A stretch of DNA of 64,000 nt from Marinibactrum halimedae (lineage in GTDB: Bacteria; Pseudomonadota; Gammaproteobacteria; Pseudomonadales; Cellvibrionaceae), in the NCBI RefSeq assembly GCF_021234875.1, contig NZ_JAJQVM010000020.1, forward strand, positions 1 through 64,000. The letters run 5' to 3'. A program made the position numbers and the translations under genes. The notes under the pieces were generated by a model that saw only the letters and a program-made list of their open reading frames with translations, was not told the DNA's origin and did not search any database. Position 1 is the stretch's first letter, and the number at the start of each line of letters is the position of its first letter. Shown here piece after piece: positions 1-8,337 of this stretch.

Positions 1-3000
1 GATGAGTGAGTTTGTCGTGCCCTTGCCAATCATGAATCACTCGCCCACAGGCATCGTAGGTCCACTTTAAGGTGCGGTGTGCATTTTTGGCTTCGGTTAA
101 TTGGCCGGAGGCATTGTATTGAAAATCGGTGACGCCATCCGGGGTATTTTCTCGTAATAATCTGCCGAACGGATCACGTTCGAATAAGGTATCGATGCCG
201 TCGCCATTTTGCGGGTCTATCACCGCACGGCTGGCAATTAAGTGGCCCGCTTGGTTATAGGCGTAACGGGTGGTACGGCCATCAAAGCCCACTTCTTCAG
301 TTAAGCGTTCTTTTAAATCGTATTTTAATTGGTAGCGTTCGCCCTTTTCGTTTAATAACCCAATTAAATTTCGCTCGCCATCATAAGCGTAATGCAGTGC
401 GGTGCCGTCGGGATTAATGCGCTTCGAGACTTGGCTTAAGCCATCGTAAAAATACTGGGTACTGCGGCCTTCGGCATCGATAATTTCTGAGACTAACCCT
501 TGCGGGTTATAGCGGTATTGGGTTTTGGCGCCGTCGGGTGTCGTTACCGCACTGATGCGATCGAGCGAGTCGTATTGGTAATGAGTCGATTGCTTTTGTG
601 CGTGTTTAACTTCAATTAACCGCTGGGCGTTGTCATACACATAATGCTGGGTGCGCCCCATGGGGTCGTGCACGGCGGTGAGTTTGCCGTGGTTGTTCCA
701 GAGGTAGCGAGTGGTGTTGCCTAAGGCATCGGTTACGCTGCCAACCAACCCGATGGGGTTGTAGGTGTAGGTGGTTTTATTGCCCAGCGGGTCGATGGTG
801 GCTTTAATTTGCCCGCGCAAATTGTAGCGACGCTCCCAGGTGTGACCGTCTGGATTGGTGATTTTGCTGGGCAGGCCACTGGCGTTGTAGGCAATGGTGT
901 GCTCGTTACCGGCCACGTCGATTTTTTTACTGAGGCGACCTTGTTTGTCGTATTCGAATTGTTCCGTGCGGCGCTCGTTATGGTGAGCGGGTAAATCCGT
1001 TTGCAGTAATTGGCCGAGGGCATTGTAGTGGTAATGGGTTTCGGCGCCCATTGGGTCTTTGTGGTAGACCGGTAACGCTCGGTCGTTAAAGCGATAGGTT
1101 TCTTCTCCGCCACGGGTATCGGTGACGGTCACGCCTTTGCCATCATCGTCCCACGCAAATTGGTAATGATAAGTGGGTACGCCATGAATGTCGTCGCCCC
1201 ATTGGCGAGTGCATTTGGCACCAGGGCCTGTTTTGTCCCATTCAAAATAAAAGTGATACCCCGTTTTTAACGTGCGTTGAGTAATAATGTGTTGGTGGTA
1301 TTCGTAATGTTCGCTGTTGCCACTGGCATCGGTGGCACAAATTAAATCGCCGTGTTCATTGTATTGGTATTGGACCAGTGTCGATTGTTGCCCGTCGGCG
1401 GTTTTGCGAATGACTTTTTCAATACGACCGCAGGACGATGGGATTAAATGTAGCGTGTCGCCCAAAGACGATTGAATTACCGAGAGGCGTTTGCCGTGTT
1501 GTTCATCTTCACGGTAACGAAAAACATGACGATTTTTGTAATCGTCATTAATTTCTGTCAGTGAAAATTCCGCAGAAAAAGGGGTGTGGGATTCAAAATG
1601 TTTTTGAATGCCATCGGGGGCACCGTAGGGAGTGATCACCCAGTGTCGATCATTGACACGAATGAGCGTCAGGCCTTCCACCACATTGTGGCTTTGGTTA
1701 CTGGCACCGGGGATGGGAAATTCAATGATGCGCCCTTCGCCATCGTGAAATTGCAACGGTTGGTCGTCATCTTTCCAGACTATCTTTTCGGCTAAAGGGT
1801 GGCTCCAGCCAAATCCCAAAGTGGAGTCTTGCGGGTTACCACTGCGATAGGTTCTGGCCAAGGTGAGCGGTAGAGGGCCTTCCAAGGTGGCATCCACCAG
1901 AGTTAACCGTTCTTCCCCGGTTTTTAAATTGATGGGCTCACCCCCTTCACAGGCATTGCTATTGCACTGGGTCGGTTCGCCGTCAGCATTTGTACCTGTG
2001 GCATCCGTGGCATTATCGGATTCCTTGGGTTTATTTTTCTCCGCTTCAGCCTGTTTTTGGTTTGCGATTCTTTCCTCTCGCCCTTGCTTGGACGGGTCTG
2101 AGGTCGGTGTGTCTGGGGTGCTGTTAGAGGTAGGGATGTCTTTGTAATCGGCTTTTTCGGCTTTGGCAGAGTATTTTTTTAAGGCTTTTAATCGACTTTT
2201 TTGTGCTTCGGCAAATTTCAGCATGAGCTCACCCACTTTTTTAAAGTGCGTGAGTAAGCGAAGGTTTTTTGCCATGGCAACGGTCGCGCCCACACCGCCG
2301 GTGACGGCAGCTAAGACAATAGTGAGGATAATTTCGAACACACCTCCGCCCGCCATTTCTGTCCACTCTAGGCTGTGCTGGGCGGCCACATAATCTTTGG
2401 TAAATTCCCCTATCATTTGCCGCAAGGTGGGGTCGTCGTAAATTAAGGTGGCCACGTCCATGGCTTGCTCAAATTGGGCGAGGGTAATTTTAGTGGGGTC
2501 GAACCCTAATACATCCACGACTTCTTTCTTTAAGCCAGTAAGGTAGTCATCTCGCGAGTTTTCGAAACTTTTATTGTGCGCGGCGTAATCGTAAACGGAT
2601 TTTGACGCAACGTAGGACAAATGTTGAGGCGAGACTTTTTGTGCTATTTCAACAATATCTTTTGCCCAGATGGCCAAGCCCCAAGCCGCCTCCCCCAGCG
2701 TCTCGCCAAACGATTGAACATGAGCACCGGCTTTACCCAACGCAGAACGTTGTTGGTAATCCGCGTCTATTTGCGCCGCTTCGGCTTGTTCCTGGGCAAT
2801 AATTTGGCGCAATGCCAATTGAATTTTTTGGCGCAATAGCGCCGTTTCGTTGCTCAATTCCTGTAAAGAAAGCGGGGCTTCATTAATGCTTAAGCGGTTG
2901 TGCACCAGCGCAAGAAAAATGTCTTTTTGGAGTTGGGTAAATTTAGTCGGGGTGGGGTATTTAGGATCGCTTATGTAACGATTGGCTTCGTCTTTTATAT

Positions 3001-3217
3001 CGGGCGTGCGGCCTGACATAAAAAACGGTTTATAAATGTCTTTCTGTAACCCGAAATATTCGTCATAAATCCGCTGTAATTCTGAAGTCGGTAAGGCTTT
3101 GACGAATTCGATGCATTCAAAATAACGGAAGTGGAAGGAAGAGGGCGATGGCATGTTTGGCCAAGCGATTTCTAATCGATAGCGTTGTCCGTCTGTGGTG
3201 GTGGCTAAAATGGCCAT
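1..3217 (-). CDS. RHS-repeat protein, N-terminal part (cut by window edge)
   Basis: An open frame runs without a stop from an ATG at 3217 to base 1, giving at least 1072 codons; the C-terminus lies outside. Residues 1 to about 400 are an alpha-helical N-terminal region with a hydrophobic stretch near 288-310 (FEIILTIVLAAVTGG) and a charged, Lys/Glu-rich linker. From about residue 417 a DUF6531-type start follows (CNSNACEGGEPINLKTGEE, then LARTYRSGNPQDS). From about residue 600 many YD/RHS repeats are visible (YDKQGRLSKK, YDSLDRISAV, YNASGQLTEA). Proteins of this build form a cage that delivers a variable C-terminal toxin, often through type VI secretion. No PAAR motif is obvious in the N-terminus, and no VgrG or chaperone gene is in view. 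The family call is firm; toxin activity and export route are inference because the tip and any immunity gene are missing. Confidence 0.9.
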   Translation of the reverse strand, partial: MAILATTTDGQRYRLEIAWPNMPSPSSFHFRYFECIEFVKALPTSELQRIYDEYFGLQKDIYKPFFMSGRTPDIKDEANRYISDPKYPTPTKFTQLQKDIFLALVHNRLSINEAPLSLQELSNETALLRQKIQLALRQIIAQEQAEAAQIDADYQQRSALGKAGAHVQSFGETLGEAAWGLAIWAKDIVEIAQKVSPQHLSYVASKSVYDYAAHNKSFENSRDDYLTGLKKEVVDVLGFDPTKITLAQFEQAMDVATLIYDDPTLRQMIGEFTKDYVAAQHSLEWTEMAGGGVFEIILTIVLAAVTGGVGATVAMAKNLRLLTHFKKVGELMLKFAEAQKSRLKALKKYSAKAEKADYKDIPTSNSTPDTPTSDPSKQGREERIANQKQAEAEKNKPKESDNATDATGTNADGEPTQCNSNACEGGEPINLKTGEERLTLVDATLEGPLPLTLARTYRSGNPQDSTLGFGWSHPLAEKIVWKDDDQPLQFHDGEGRIIEFPIPGASNQSHNVVEGLTLIRVNDRHWVITPYGAPDGIQKHFESHTPFSAEFSLTEINDDYKNRHVFRYREDEQHGKRLSVIQSSLGDTLHLIPSSCGRIEKVIRKTADGQQSTLVQYQYNEHGDLICATDASGNSEHYEYHQHIITQRTLKTGYHFYFEWDKTGPGAKCTRQWGDDIHGVPTYHYQFAWDDDGKGVTVTDTRGGEETYRFNDRALPVYHKDPMGAETHYHYNALGQLLQTDLPAHHNERRTEQFEYDKQGRLSKKIDVAGNEHTIAYNASGLPSKITNPDGHTWERRYNLRGQIKATIDPLGNKTTYTYNPIGLVGSVTDALGNTTRYLWNNHGKLTAVHDPMGRTQHYVYDNAQRLIEVKHAQKQSTHYQYDSLDRISAVTTPDGAKTQYRYNPQGLVSEIIDAEGRSTQYFYDGLSQVSKRINPDGTALHYAYDGERNLIGLLNEKGERYQLKYDLKERLTEEVGFDGRTTRYAYNQAGHLIASRAVIDPQNGDGIDTLFERDPFGRLLRENTPDGVTDFQYNASGQLTEAKNAHRTLKWTYDACGRVIHDWQGHDKLTH

Positions 3218-3822
3218 GCCTTGTCGTCCTTACTTGTATGCTATTTGTACGTCGTTACTTGTGGCAGTTTTTAGAACGGTTTTTATAAACAGTCGTTCTT
3301 GTAAACGGTATTTCTTGTAGAAGTGGTGAATAACAGTGAATGTGCTTATGCACCCTCAATAATGAATAATGCACACCCACAAATAGTACCTACCCAAAAA
3401 TAGTACCTACCCACAAATAAATTACCTATTGATGAGTAGTGTACTAACAAAAAGAACATTAAGTATGTCAACTATAGTAAGGAAAGTGCCATTTTTGCGA
3501 TATTTGTCAAACATTCTTATCTATATTCTCTCTGGTAAGGTCGAGCTTTGATCACTGGATATACTGAGCTTAATTGGGGTTATCGTGATTTCGCCTATTG
3601 GCTCACTTCGCTGGCTTTGCGCAAAAGTGTAGGAAACGTGAGAAGGTTTTCACCGGTTATGGGTTCTGATAAGGCTATTGATGCGTAAATTAGGTAGTAT
3701 TGAAGAGAATAAAGATGGTGGGTTAAAGCCTTTAATGAAAAGGCGTGGGCTCTAGGTTTTAGTGTGGCTCTAGGTTTTAGTGTGGTTCTAGGTTTTAGTT
3801 TGAGTAGGGGTAGAGAGAGAAA
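3218..3822. other. 605-bp AT-rich intergenic region with short direct repeats
   Basis: No convincing gene lies between the RHS start and the TraF-like gene. A 15-base unit (AATAGTACCTACCCA) occurs twice at 3382-3396 and 3399-3413. The region presumably holds the divergent promoters of both neighbours, but no clear -35/-10 pair could be chosen. Confidence 0.5.
3751..3804. repeat. 18-bp tandem repeat, three copies
   Basis: The unit TCTAGGTTTTAGTGTGGC occurs at 3751-3768, 3769-3786 and 3787-3804, the last copy diverged at its 3' end. It lies just upstream of the GTG start of the TraF-like gene, so it is probably in the 5' leader. Confidence 0.9.
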
Positions 3823-5115
3823 GTGACTATCGGATTCCAATGGGTAAAAAATCGAATGGCAATTGCAATGGCGCCTGCTTTTGTATTGTCGAGTGTGAAT
3901 GTCGTTGCTCAAGGTTATGGTATTTATGATGCTCGTGGCTTGGGTATGGGAGGCACGGCAACGGCGATAGGCTCCACTGATAACGGGCTATTTTACAACC
4001 CAGCACTGCTGGCTTTGCACGATGGAGATGAAGACAAAACCCGAGATGGACGAATTTATTTCCCTGTCATCACCGCTGAAATATCGCGCAGTGTATTCGA
4101 CGCGGTGGACATTGAAGAAGATGAGCTGGATGAGCGTTTAACCGATTCGGTGAATGAGTTTAACAATTCCCAGACCATTAACAATGCGTTAGCCGTCGTG
4201 GATTCTGCCGATGAGCTGCTACGAGCGATATCGGAGTTAAACGACGAAAGCTTGTTTGCGAATGGGTTTAGTGGATTATCCATCACCGAACCTGGGGATC
4301 GAGAAGGCGGTGGGTTTTATATTGGCGCGAGGGTGATTGGTGGTGCCTTTCCTGATGTAACTGAGGAAGATCTCGCGCTTCTTGAAGATTATACGGAAGC
4401 CTTATTATTTGTGGGTTCATCAGGGGAAGAGGGTGTTGCTCACCCCGAGTTGTTTAATGCGGATGGAAGCTTAATTGACCCAACAGATTCGTTAACGTCC
4501 ACGGCTACAGCGGCAGGTTTGGCCATTGCGGAGGTGGGTGTTTCTTTTGCAAAAGAGTATAACCTATTCGGACACCCGATTGCTGTGGGTGTGACACCGA
4601 AGTTTATGATATTGAGAACCTTTGATGCCCAACTGGATTTGGACACAGGAAATATTGACAGTGACGTCAGTGATGAAAATTTACGAGCATTAAATTTTGA
4701 CTTTGGAATGGCGACGGAATTTGCCGACTACTATCGATTTGGTTTATCCGTTAAAGATGTGATTTCCAAAGATTTTGATAGTGAGACCGGGCAGACGGTA
4801 ACGCTTGAGCCGAAAACTCGAATGGGGTTGGGGTATGTGCGGAATACCTGGCAGGTGGGCATGGATGTGGATGTGACTAAAGTGGATATTATTGGCACTA
4901 ACCTTTCCACTCAAGACCTTTCGCTAGGGGGAGAATGGAATGTCTGGGGGCCGGTTTTTCTTCGAGGAGGATACCGTTACGACATAGAAGAAACTCGCGA
5001 TGACATTTATTCGCTTGGTGTTGGCCTGCAGTTTCGTCGTTTTGTTTTTGATTTTGCCGCCAGTGATGGCAATGGAGCGCGTGGCGTTTCACTGCAAATG
5101 GGTTATGTGATGTGA
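3823..5115 (+). CDS. TraF-like outer-membrane protein
   Basis: This 430-residue protein has a signal peptide (about residues 1-29, ending VNVVA before QGYG) followed by the signature ARGLGMGGTATAIGS...FYNPALLAL. That pattern is typical of the TraF_2 family, annotated as conjugal transfer TraF but built like FadL/PorV beta-barrels. The last third alternates hydrophobic and polar residues and ends in a Met after aromatic strands, as expected of an outer-membrane barrel. The start is GTG, preceded by a purine-rich GAGAGAGAAA stretch; an ATG 33 bases downstream would shorten the signal peptide. No conjugation genes are nearby, so a conjugative role is unlikely. The cargo, if it is a transporter, is unknown. 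Confidence 0.7.
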   Translation: MTIGFQWVKNRMAIAMAPAFVLSSVNVVAQGYGIYDARGLGMGGTATAIGSTDNGLFYNPALLALHDGDEDKTRDGRIYFPVITAEISRSVFDAVDIEEDELDERLTDSVNEFNNSQTINNALAVVDSADELLRAISELNDESLFANGFSGLSITEPGDREGGGFYIGARVIGGAFPDVTEEDLALLEDYTEALLFVGSSGEEGVAHPELFNADGSLIDPTDSLTSTATAAGLAIAEVGVSFAKEYNLFGHPIAVGVTPKFMILRTFDAQLDLDTGNIDSDVSDENLRALNFDFGMATEFADYYRFGLSVKDVISKDFDSETGQTVTLEPKTRMGLGYVRNTWQVGMDVDVTKVDIIGTNLSTQDLSLGGEWNVWGPVFLRGGYRYDIEETRDDIYSLGVGLQFRRFVFDFAASDGNGARGVSLQMGYVM

Positions 5116-5201
5116 TTGGATTTTTGAATCTGCTCTTATTTTATTGGTCTGTATTACCCTTCAACAATGACAGAGCCTTTCCTGACTAAATGAGGTCGAA
5201 T

Positions 5202-5504
5202 ATGTTTATTGCAATGAACAAGTTTAAAATAAAGCTCGGGTGTGAACAGGAATTTATTGATATTTGGGAAGGAAGAAATACGTATCTTGCAAGTGTACCT
5301 GGGTTCAAAGAATTTCATTTATTGCGTGGCTCAAGTCATGAAGAGTATACGTCATTTGCTTCTCACTCCACATGGGAGTCCAAGGAGGCGTTTGAAGCTT
5401 GGACACAATCTGAGGCGTTCAGAAAAGCGCATGCTAATGCAGGCGCTAGAAAAGAAATTTATCTTGGCCCTCCACAGCTTGATCTTTATGAGAAGGCCTT
5501 GTAA
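5202..5504 (+). CDS. Antibiotic-biosynthesis-monooxygenase (ABM) domain protein, HmoB/IsdG-like
   Basis: This 100-residue single-domain protein begins MFIAMNKFKIKLGCEQEF and continues with the pattern VPGFKEFHLLRGSS...YTSFASHSTWESKEAFEAWTQSEAF, the dimeric alpha-beta fold of ABM proteins. Related proteins include heme-degrading IsdG/HmoB enzymes and quinol monooxygenases. I chose ATG 5202 because GAGG lies 6 bases upstream; an in-frame ATG at 5190 lacks this. The N-terminal MFIAMNKF resembles heme-degrading members, but the substrate cannot be told from the sequence. It stands alone between the TraF-like gene and a convergent GH16 gene. Confidence 0.75.
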   Translation: MFIAMNKFKIKLGCEQEFIDIWEGRNTYLASVPGFKEFHLLRGSSHEEYTSFASHSTWESKEAFEAWTQSEAFRKAHANAGARKEIYLGPPQLDLYEKAL

Positions 5505-5541
5505 TACCGGCTCTTTAGGTTTTTGAGTATTTAATGAATAT

Positions 5542-6540
5542 TTAAAAGGTAGCGATGTCACTCTTTGGAGGTGTGATAGAAGGCGGTTTTTGAAAGACCC
5601 GTACATAATCCACTTCCATCGTTTGAGGGAATGGTGTTTGGGGCGTGGGGCCACCTGGGAGATCTCCACCCACGGCGACGTTTAAAATAAGATAAAACGA
5701 TTGGTTGAAGGGGGCAGGGTAAGCTCCTGCTGAGGTATACTTTTGTGTTTGGTAATGTTCGCCATCAATATACCAACGGATTTCTCCCTTTTCCCACTCA
5801 ATGGCGTAGGTATGGAATGTATCCACTACGCTGGTTTTGGGGCTGAAAGTTTTCGTGGTATGAATGTTTTTCGGGAAGTTATCGCCGTGGAGGAGGGTGC
5901 CGAACACTTCGTTTTTACCGCTTTTTCGTAGGTTGATCGCTTCCATAATATGGATCTCGCCACACGATGTTTGGCAGGTGTTCGGCAGCATCGAAACGGC
6001 TGGCCATAGCCCTTGTCCATGGGGCAGTTTGGCTCGAATTTCAAAGCGCCCGTAGGTCCAGTCGGCTTTATCAAAGGTTCGCAGTCGTGCCGACGTGTAT
6101 TGTCGGGTAATACCTTTATACAGAAACTCCTCTTTGATAGCTCTAATGTGCAGTTGTCCACTTTCTACCCAAGCATTTTCTTTTCGCTCGGTATAATACT
6201 GTAGCTCGTTGTTGTCGCCGCCCTCTGCGTTGATTTCGAGGCTCCATTTGTCAGTATCAATGCGATTCCCTTCAAACTCATCATTCCATGCAAGAAACCA
6301 TCGGCCACTCCGTGTGTCTATGAATTTAGGGGCTGAGGATTTAGGGGCTGAAGATTTAGGAGCCGGGAGCTTTGATGAAAGCGAAGTTGATTGTGAAAGT
6401 GTTTGTGCAATGAGGTAAGGAGAAAGGAGGAAGATGCTGAATAATAAGCTCAGTTTTACAAGGAGATAGCGCCTTCTATTTCGTTGAAGGAGCGCGTGAG
6501 ACGATAGCTGAAGAGTCGAGTTTGAATGAAATTTGTTCAA
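5542..6540 (-). CDS. GH16-family (laminarinase-like) secreted protein with altered catalytic motif
   Basis: The protein has 332 residues: a basic N-terminus, a hydrophobic export segment at about 27-46, an APKSS-repeat linker at about 58-72, then a GH16 domain from about 80 to 318. Domain landmarks include WNDEFEGNRIDTDKWS, YTSARLRTF, YGRFEIRAKLPHGQGLWPA, FHTYAIEWEKGEIRWYIDG and VDYVRVFQ. GH16 enzymes cleave beta-1,3 or mixed glucans using an ExDxxE motif. Here the motif reads EIHIME, with E195 and E200 kept but His197 where Asp is normal. The usual Trp in the preceding FWML segment is Ser183 (WPAVSML). The fold is secure; catalytic activity is uncertain, and a binding or altered-substrate role is possible. 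Confidence 0.88.
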   Translation of the reverse strand: MNKFHSNSTLQLSSHALLQRNRRRYLLVKLSLLFSIFLLSPYLIAQTLSQSTSLSSKLPAPKSSAPKSSAPKFIDTRSGRWFLAWNDEFEGNRIDTDKWSLEINAEGGDNNELQYYTERKENAWVESGQLHIRAIKEEFLYKGITRQYTSARLRTFDKADWTYGRFEIRAKLPHGQGLWPAVSMLPNTCQTSCGEIHIMEAINLRKSGKNEVFGTLLHGDNFPKNIHTTKTFSPKTSVVDTFHTYAIEWEKGEIRWYIDGEHYQTQKYTSAGAYPAPFNQSFYLILNVAVGGDLPGGPTPQTPFPQTMEVDYVRVFQKPPSITPPKSDIATF

Positions 6541-6898
6541 GAAATGATGCCCCCATACATTACCCTTTTTATCACGAGTGGTTGGAAAAAGAGTGGTTAG
6601 AAAAAGAGTGGTTAGAAAAAGAGTGGTTAGAAAAAGAGTGGTTAGATAGAAAAAGAGTCGCTGAAAAAGTGCCTCGGAAATCGCAATAAAAAGGTCATGA
6701 TACTGAATTGTGATGGTTCGACCACCATTTGTAACGATGAGTTCAAAGAGTCGGAATCGTCCTTCATTGTATGTTCACTTATCGAGTATTTAGAGTGAGT
6801 ATTCACTGAGGCATTCGGCAAAAATGAGGCAAAGCTTAAATCCGCTCTGCCATAAAAATTAAGATACTTAAGCCATTAAGAGAACTAAGACGTAAATA
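6541..6898. other. Intergenic region between divergent GH16 and HD-family genes
   Basis: This 358-bp region contains the tandem repeat at 6576-6650 and presumably promoters for both flanking genes. I could not identify a convincing promoter or a further gene. Confidence 0.4.
6576..6650. repeat. 15-bp tandem repeat, about five copies
   Basis: The unit GAGTGGTTAGAAAAA is repeated at 6576, 6591, 6606 and 6621, with a partial, diverged fifth copy at 6636. The first copy differs by one base. It lies about 40 bp upstream of the GH16 start. Confidence 0.92.
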
Positions 6899-7558
6899 AT
6901 GACAGAGCAAACAGTCGCCGCAGAGGCTCCATTAGAGCACCTTTGGTATGAACTCATGAATACCACATTGGGTGAGCAATGGCTTTCTAGCCCTGATATA
7001 AAGCAGCAGGCTGCGCAGTGGTTTAAGGCTTTAGTCAGCGCTTATGAAGAAGCACACCGAAGCTACCATACGTTGGAGCACATCGCTTCCATGCTTAACT
7101 TACTCAATGCTGCAAACATAGACGATGTGGCGGCACACTGGGCGGTTTGGTTTCATGATTACATCTACCAACCTGGCGCGAAAGACAATGAAAGTTTGAG
7201 TGCGGCTGTTGCTCAAGAGGTGATGGAATCTTTAGGGGTGAAAACTTCTATTATCCTTCGGGCGACGGCGATTATCTTAGCCACAAAGTCCCATCTGCCA
7301 CCGGTTAACAGTGACGAGGCGTTTAAAGCGGTATTGGATGCCGATATGGCCATATTAGGCTCAGAGCCTTCGGAGTTTCAAACCTATTCAAATCGTGTAA
7401 GAGCTGAATTTCGCCGTGTGCCAACACTGCTCTACAAAATTGGCCGGCGTAAATTCTTACGCGATGTCTTGCAACAGCCCCGTATTTTTCACACAGAATG
7501 GTTTTTTGAACGATTTGAGCAACAGGCACGAGCCAATCTGTTAAAAGCATTAAAGTAA
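6899..7558 (+). CDS. Predicted metal-dependent HD-superfamily phosphohydrolase (COG4339-like)
   Basis: This 219-residue protein shows the metal-site pattern of the COG4339 HD family: YHTLEH at residues 56-61, AVWFHDYIYQPGAKDNE near 82-98 with the HD pair, ATKSH further on, and DADMAILGS, where the last metal-binding Asp is expected. The family is widespread in bacteria and lacks a well-established substrate. It has no signal peptide and is probably cytoplasmic. It stands alone, with a GH16 gene diverging upstream. Members are sometimes misannotated as an NMDA-receptor-like subunit, which has no functional meaning here. Confidence 0.8.
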   Translation: MTEQTVAAEAPLEHLWYELMNTTLGEQWLSSPDIKQQAAQWFKALVSAYEEAHRSYHTLEHIASMLNLLNAANIDDVAAHWAVWFHDYIYQPGAKDNESLSAAVAQEVMESLGVKTSIILRATAIILATKSHLPPVNSDEAFKAVLDADMAILGSEPSEFQTYSNRVRAEFRRVPTLLYKIGRRKFLRDVLQQPRIFHTEWFFERFEQQARANLLKALK

Positions 7559-7689
7559 TTTATCAATTGTATTGAGGTTGCGGGTGTCACCCTTCTCGGG
7601 TGGGCTGGAAATAAATCACTTTTTTAGGAAAGCAAGAAAAAAGTTATTTCCTGGGGAACTAAGTAATAGAGGAGACACTCTATAATTAT

Positions 7690-7860
7690 ATGCAGCAAGT
7701 AAACCATATCATTCAATTCACTCCCAGTTTGTCTGATATGTTTTTGCATGGTGTATATAGTTTCACATTCCCTAAGGTGTTGCTTTGGGCGCTAGTGATA
7801 GCGCCCTTTTCTTTTATATTCTGTGCGGCTATTTGTATTTACTTTCTACATCGGTTTTAG
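7690..7860 (+). CDS. Possible 56-residue single-pass membrane protein
   Basis: An ATG at 7690 opens a 56-codon frame ending TAG at 7858-7860. Its second half is one long hydrophobic segment (VLLWALVIAPFSFIFCAAI) followed by CIYFLHRF, which would make a bitopic membrane peptide. GGAG lies about 15 bases upstream, too far for a good ribosome site. A strong intrinsic terminator sequence lies inside the frame, which argues against translation of the full length. I do not recognise a family. It may be a chance frame over a small-RNA terminator. Confidence 0.3.
   Translation: MQQVNHIIQFTPSLSDMFLHGVYSFTFPKVLLWALVIAPFSFIFCAAICIYFLHRF
7787..7810 (+). terminator. Intrinsic terminator-like hairpin
   Basis: GGGCGCT and AGCGCCC form a 7-bp GC-rich stem around a 6-base loop, directly followed by TTTTCTTTT. 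It lies about 230 bp beyond the HD-family gene, so it may end that transcript or a short unannotated RNA. It overlaps the possible small frame at 7690-7860. Confidence 0.65.
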
Positions 7861-7889
7861 GTGGAATTTATGTGTTGTTTAGGTGGACT

Positions 7890-8330
7890 TTATGTGTCGT
7901 TTTGGTGGGGTAGATGCACAATTCGCCAATAGCCTTCCAGCATTTGAATCATGTCAATAAATTCTTTTCCTACTTGATCTTTAACGAAATACCCTGCGAC
8001 ATTTCTCTCATAACTTTTGTTGATGTCGGTGTCATCAGAAGAGGTTGTCAATACAAAAATAGTCGTGCTTTTTAGAGAATCATCACTCCGGATTTTATTT
8101 AACAATCCTAACCCATCAAGTCTAGGCATTCGCAAGTCCAGCAGCGTAATATAAGGCTGGGGTATTTTGTCGTTTTTCATAAGTTCAAAGGCTTCGATAC
8201 CATCTTTCGCTCGTATAATAGTGTTGGCGATACGTTCATGATGGAAGCTGCGTTCGATCGTCATAAAGTCGACGTCATCATCTTCAACGACAAACACGGT
8301 GATTTCGGAGATAGCGCTTTTGGCGTGCAT
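7890..8330 (-). CDS. Single-domain response regulator (Rcp1-like receiver)
   Basis: This 146-residue protein is one receiver domain. The acidic pocket is VVEDDDVD, the phospho-acceptor Asp is in LLDLRMPRLDG, the switch residues are LTTSS and the conserved Lys is in GYFVKD. No output domain is present. It belongs to the Rcp1-type receivers that take phosphate from bacteriophytochrome-like or PAS kinases. It is the last gene of a four-gene minus-strand set, 7 bp after the hybrid kinase gene. It probably exchanges phosphate with one of the two kinases encoded upstream. The output is unknown. Confidence 0.88.
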   Translation of the reverse strand: MHAKSAISEITVFVVEDDDVDFMTIERSFHHERIANTIIRAKDGIEAFELMKNDKIPQPYITLLDLRMPRLDGLGLLNKIRSDDSLKSTTIFVLTTSSDDTDINKSYERNVAGYFVKDQVGKEFIDMIQMLEGYWRIVHLPHQNDT

Positions 8331-8337
8331 AGGCGAA

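Noticed and set aside
733-1113. A 126-codon minus-strand frame inside the RHS gene
   Set aside because: It is an alternative frame with Thr/Pro-rich composition produced by the repeat codons; the RHS frame is continuous and motif-rich over the same bases.
6576-6650. Possible CRISPR array
   Set aside because: The units are directly head-to-tail with no spacers, so they are tandem repeats.
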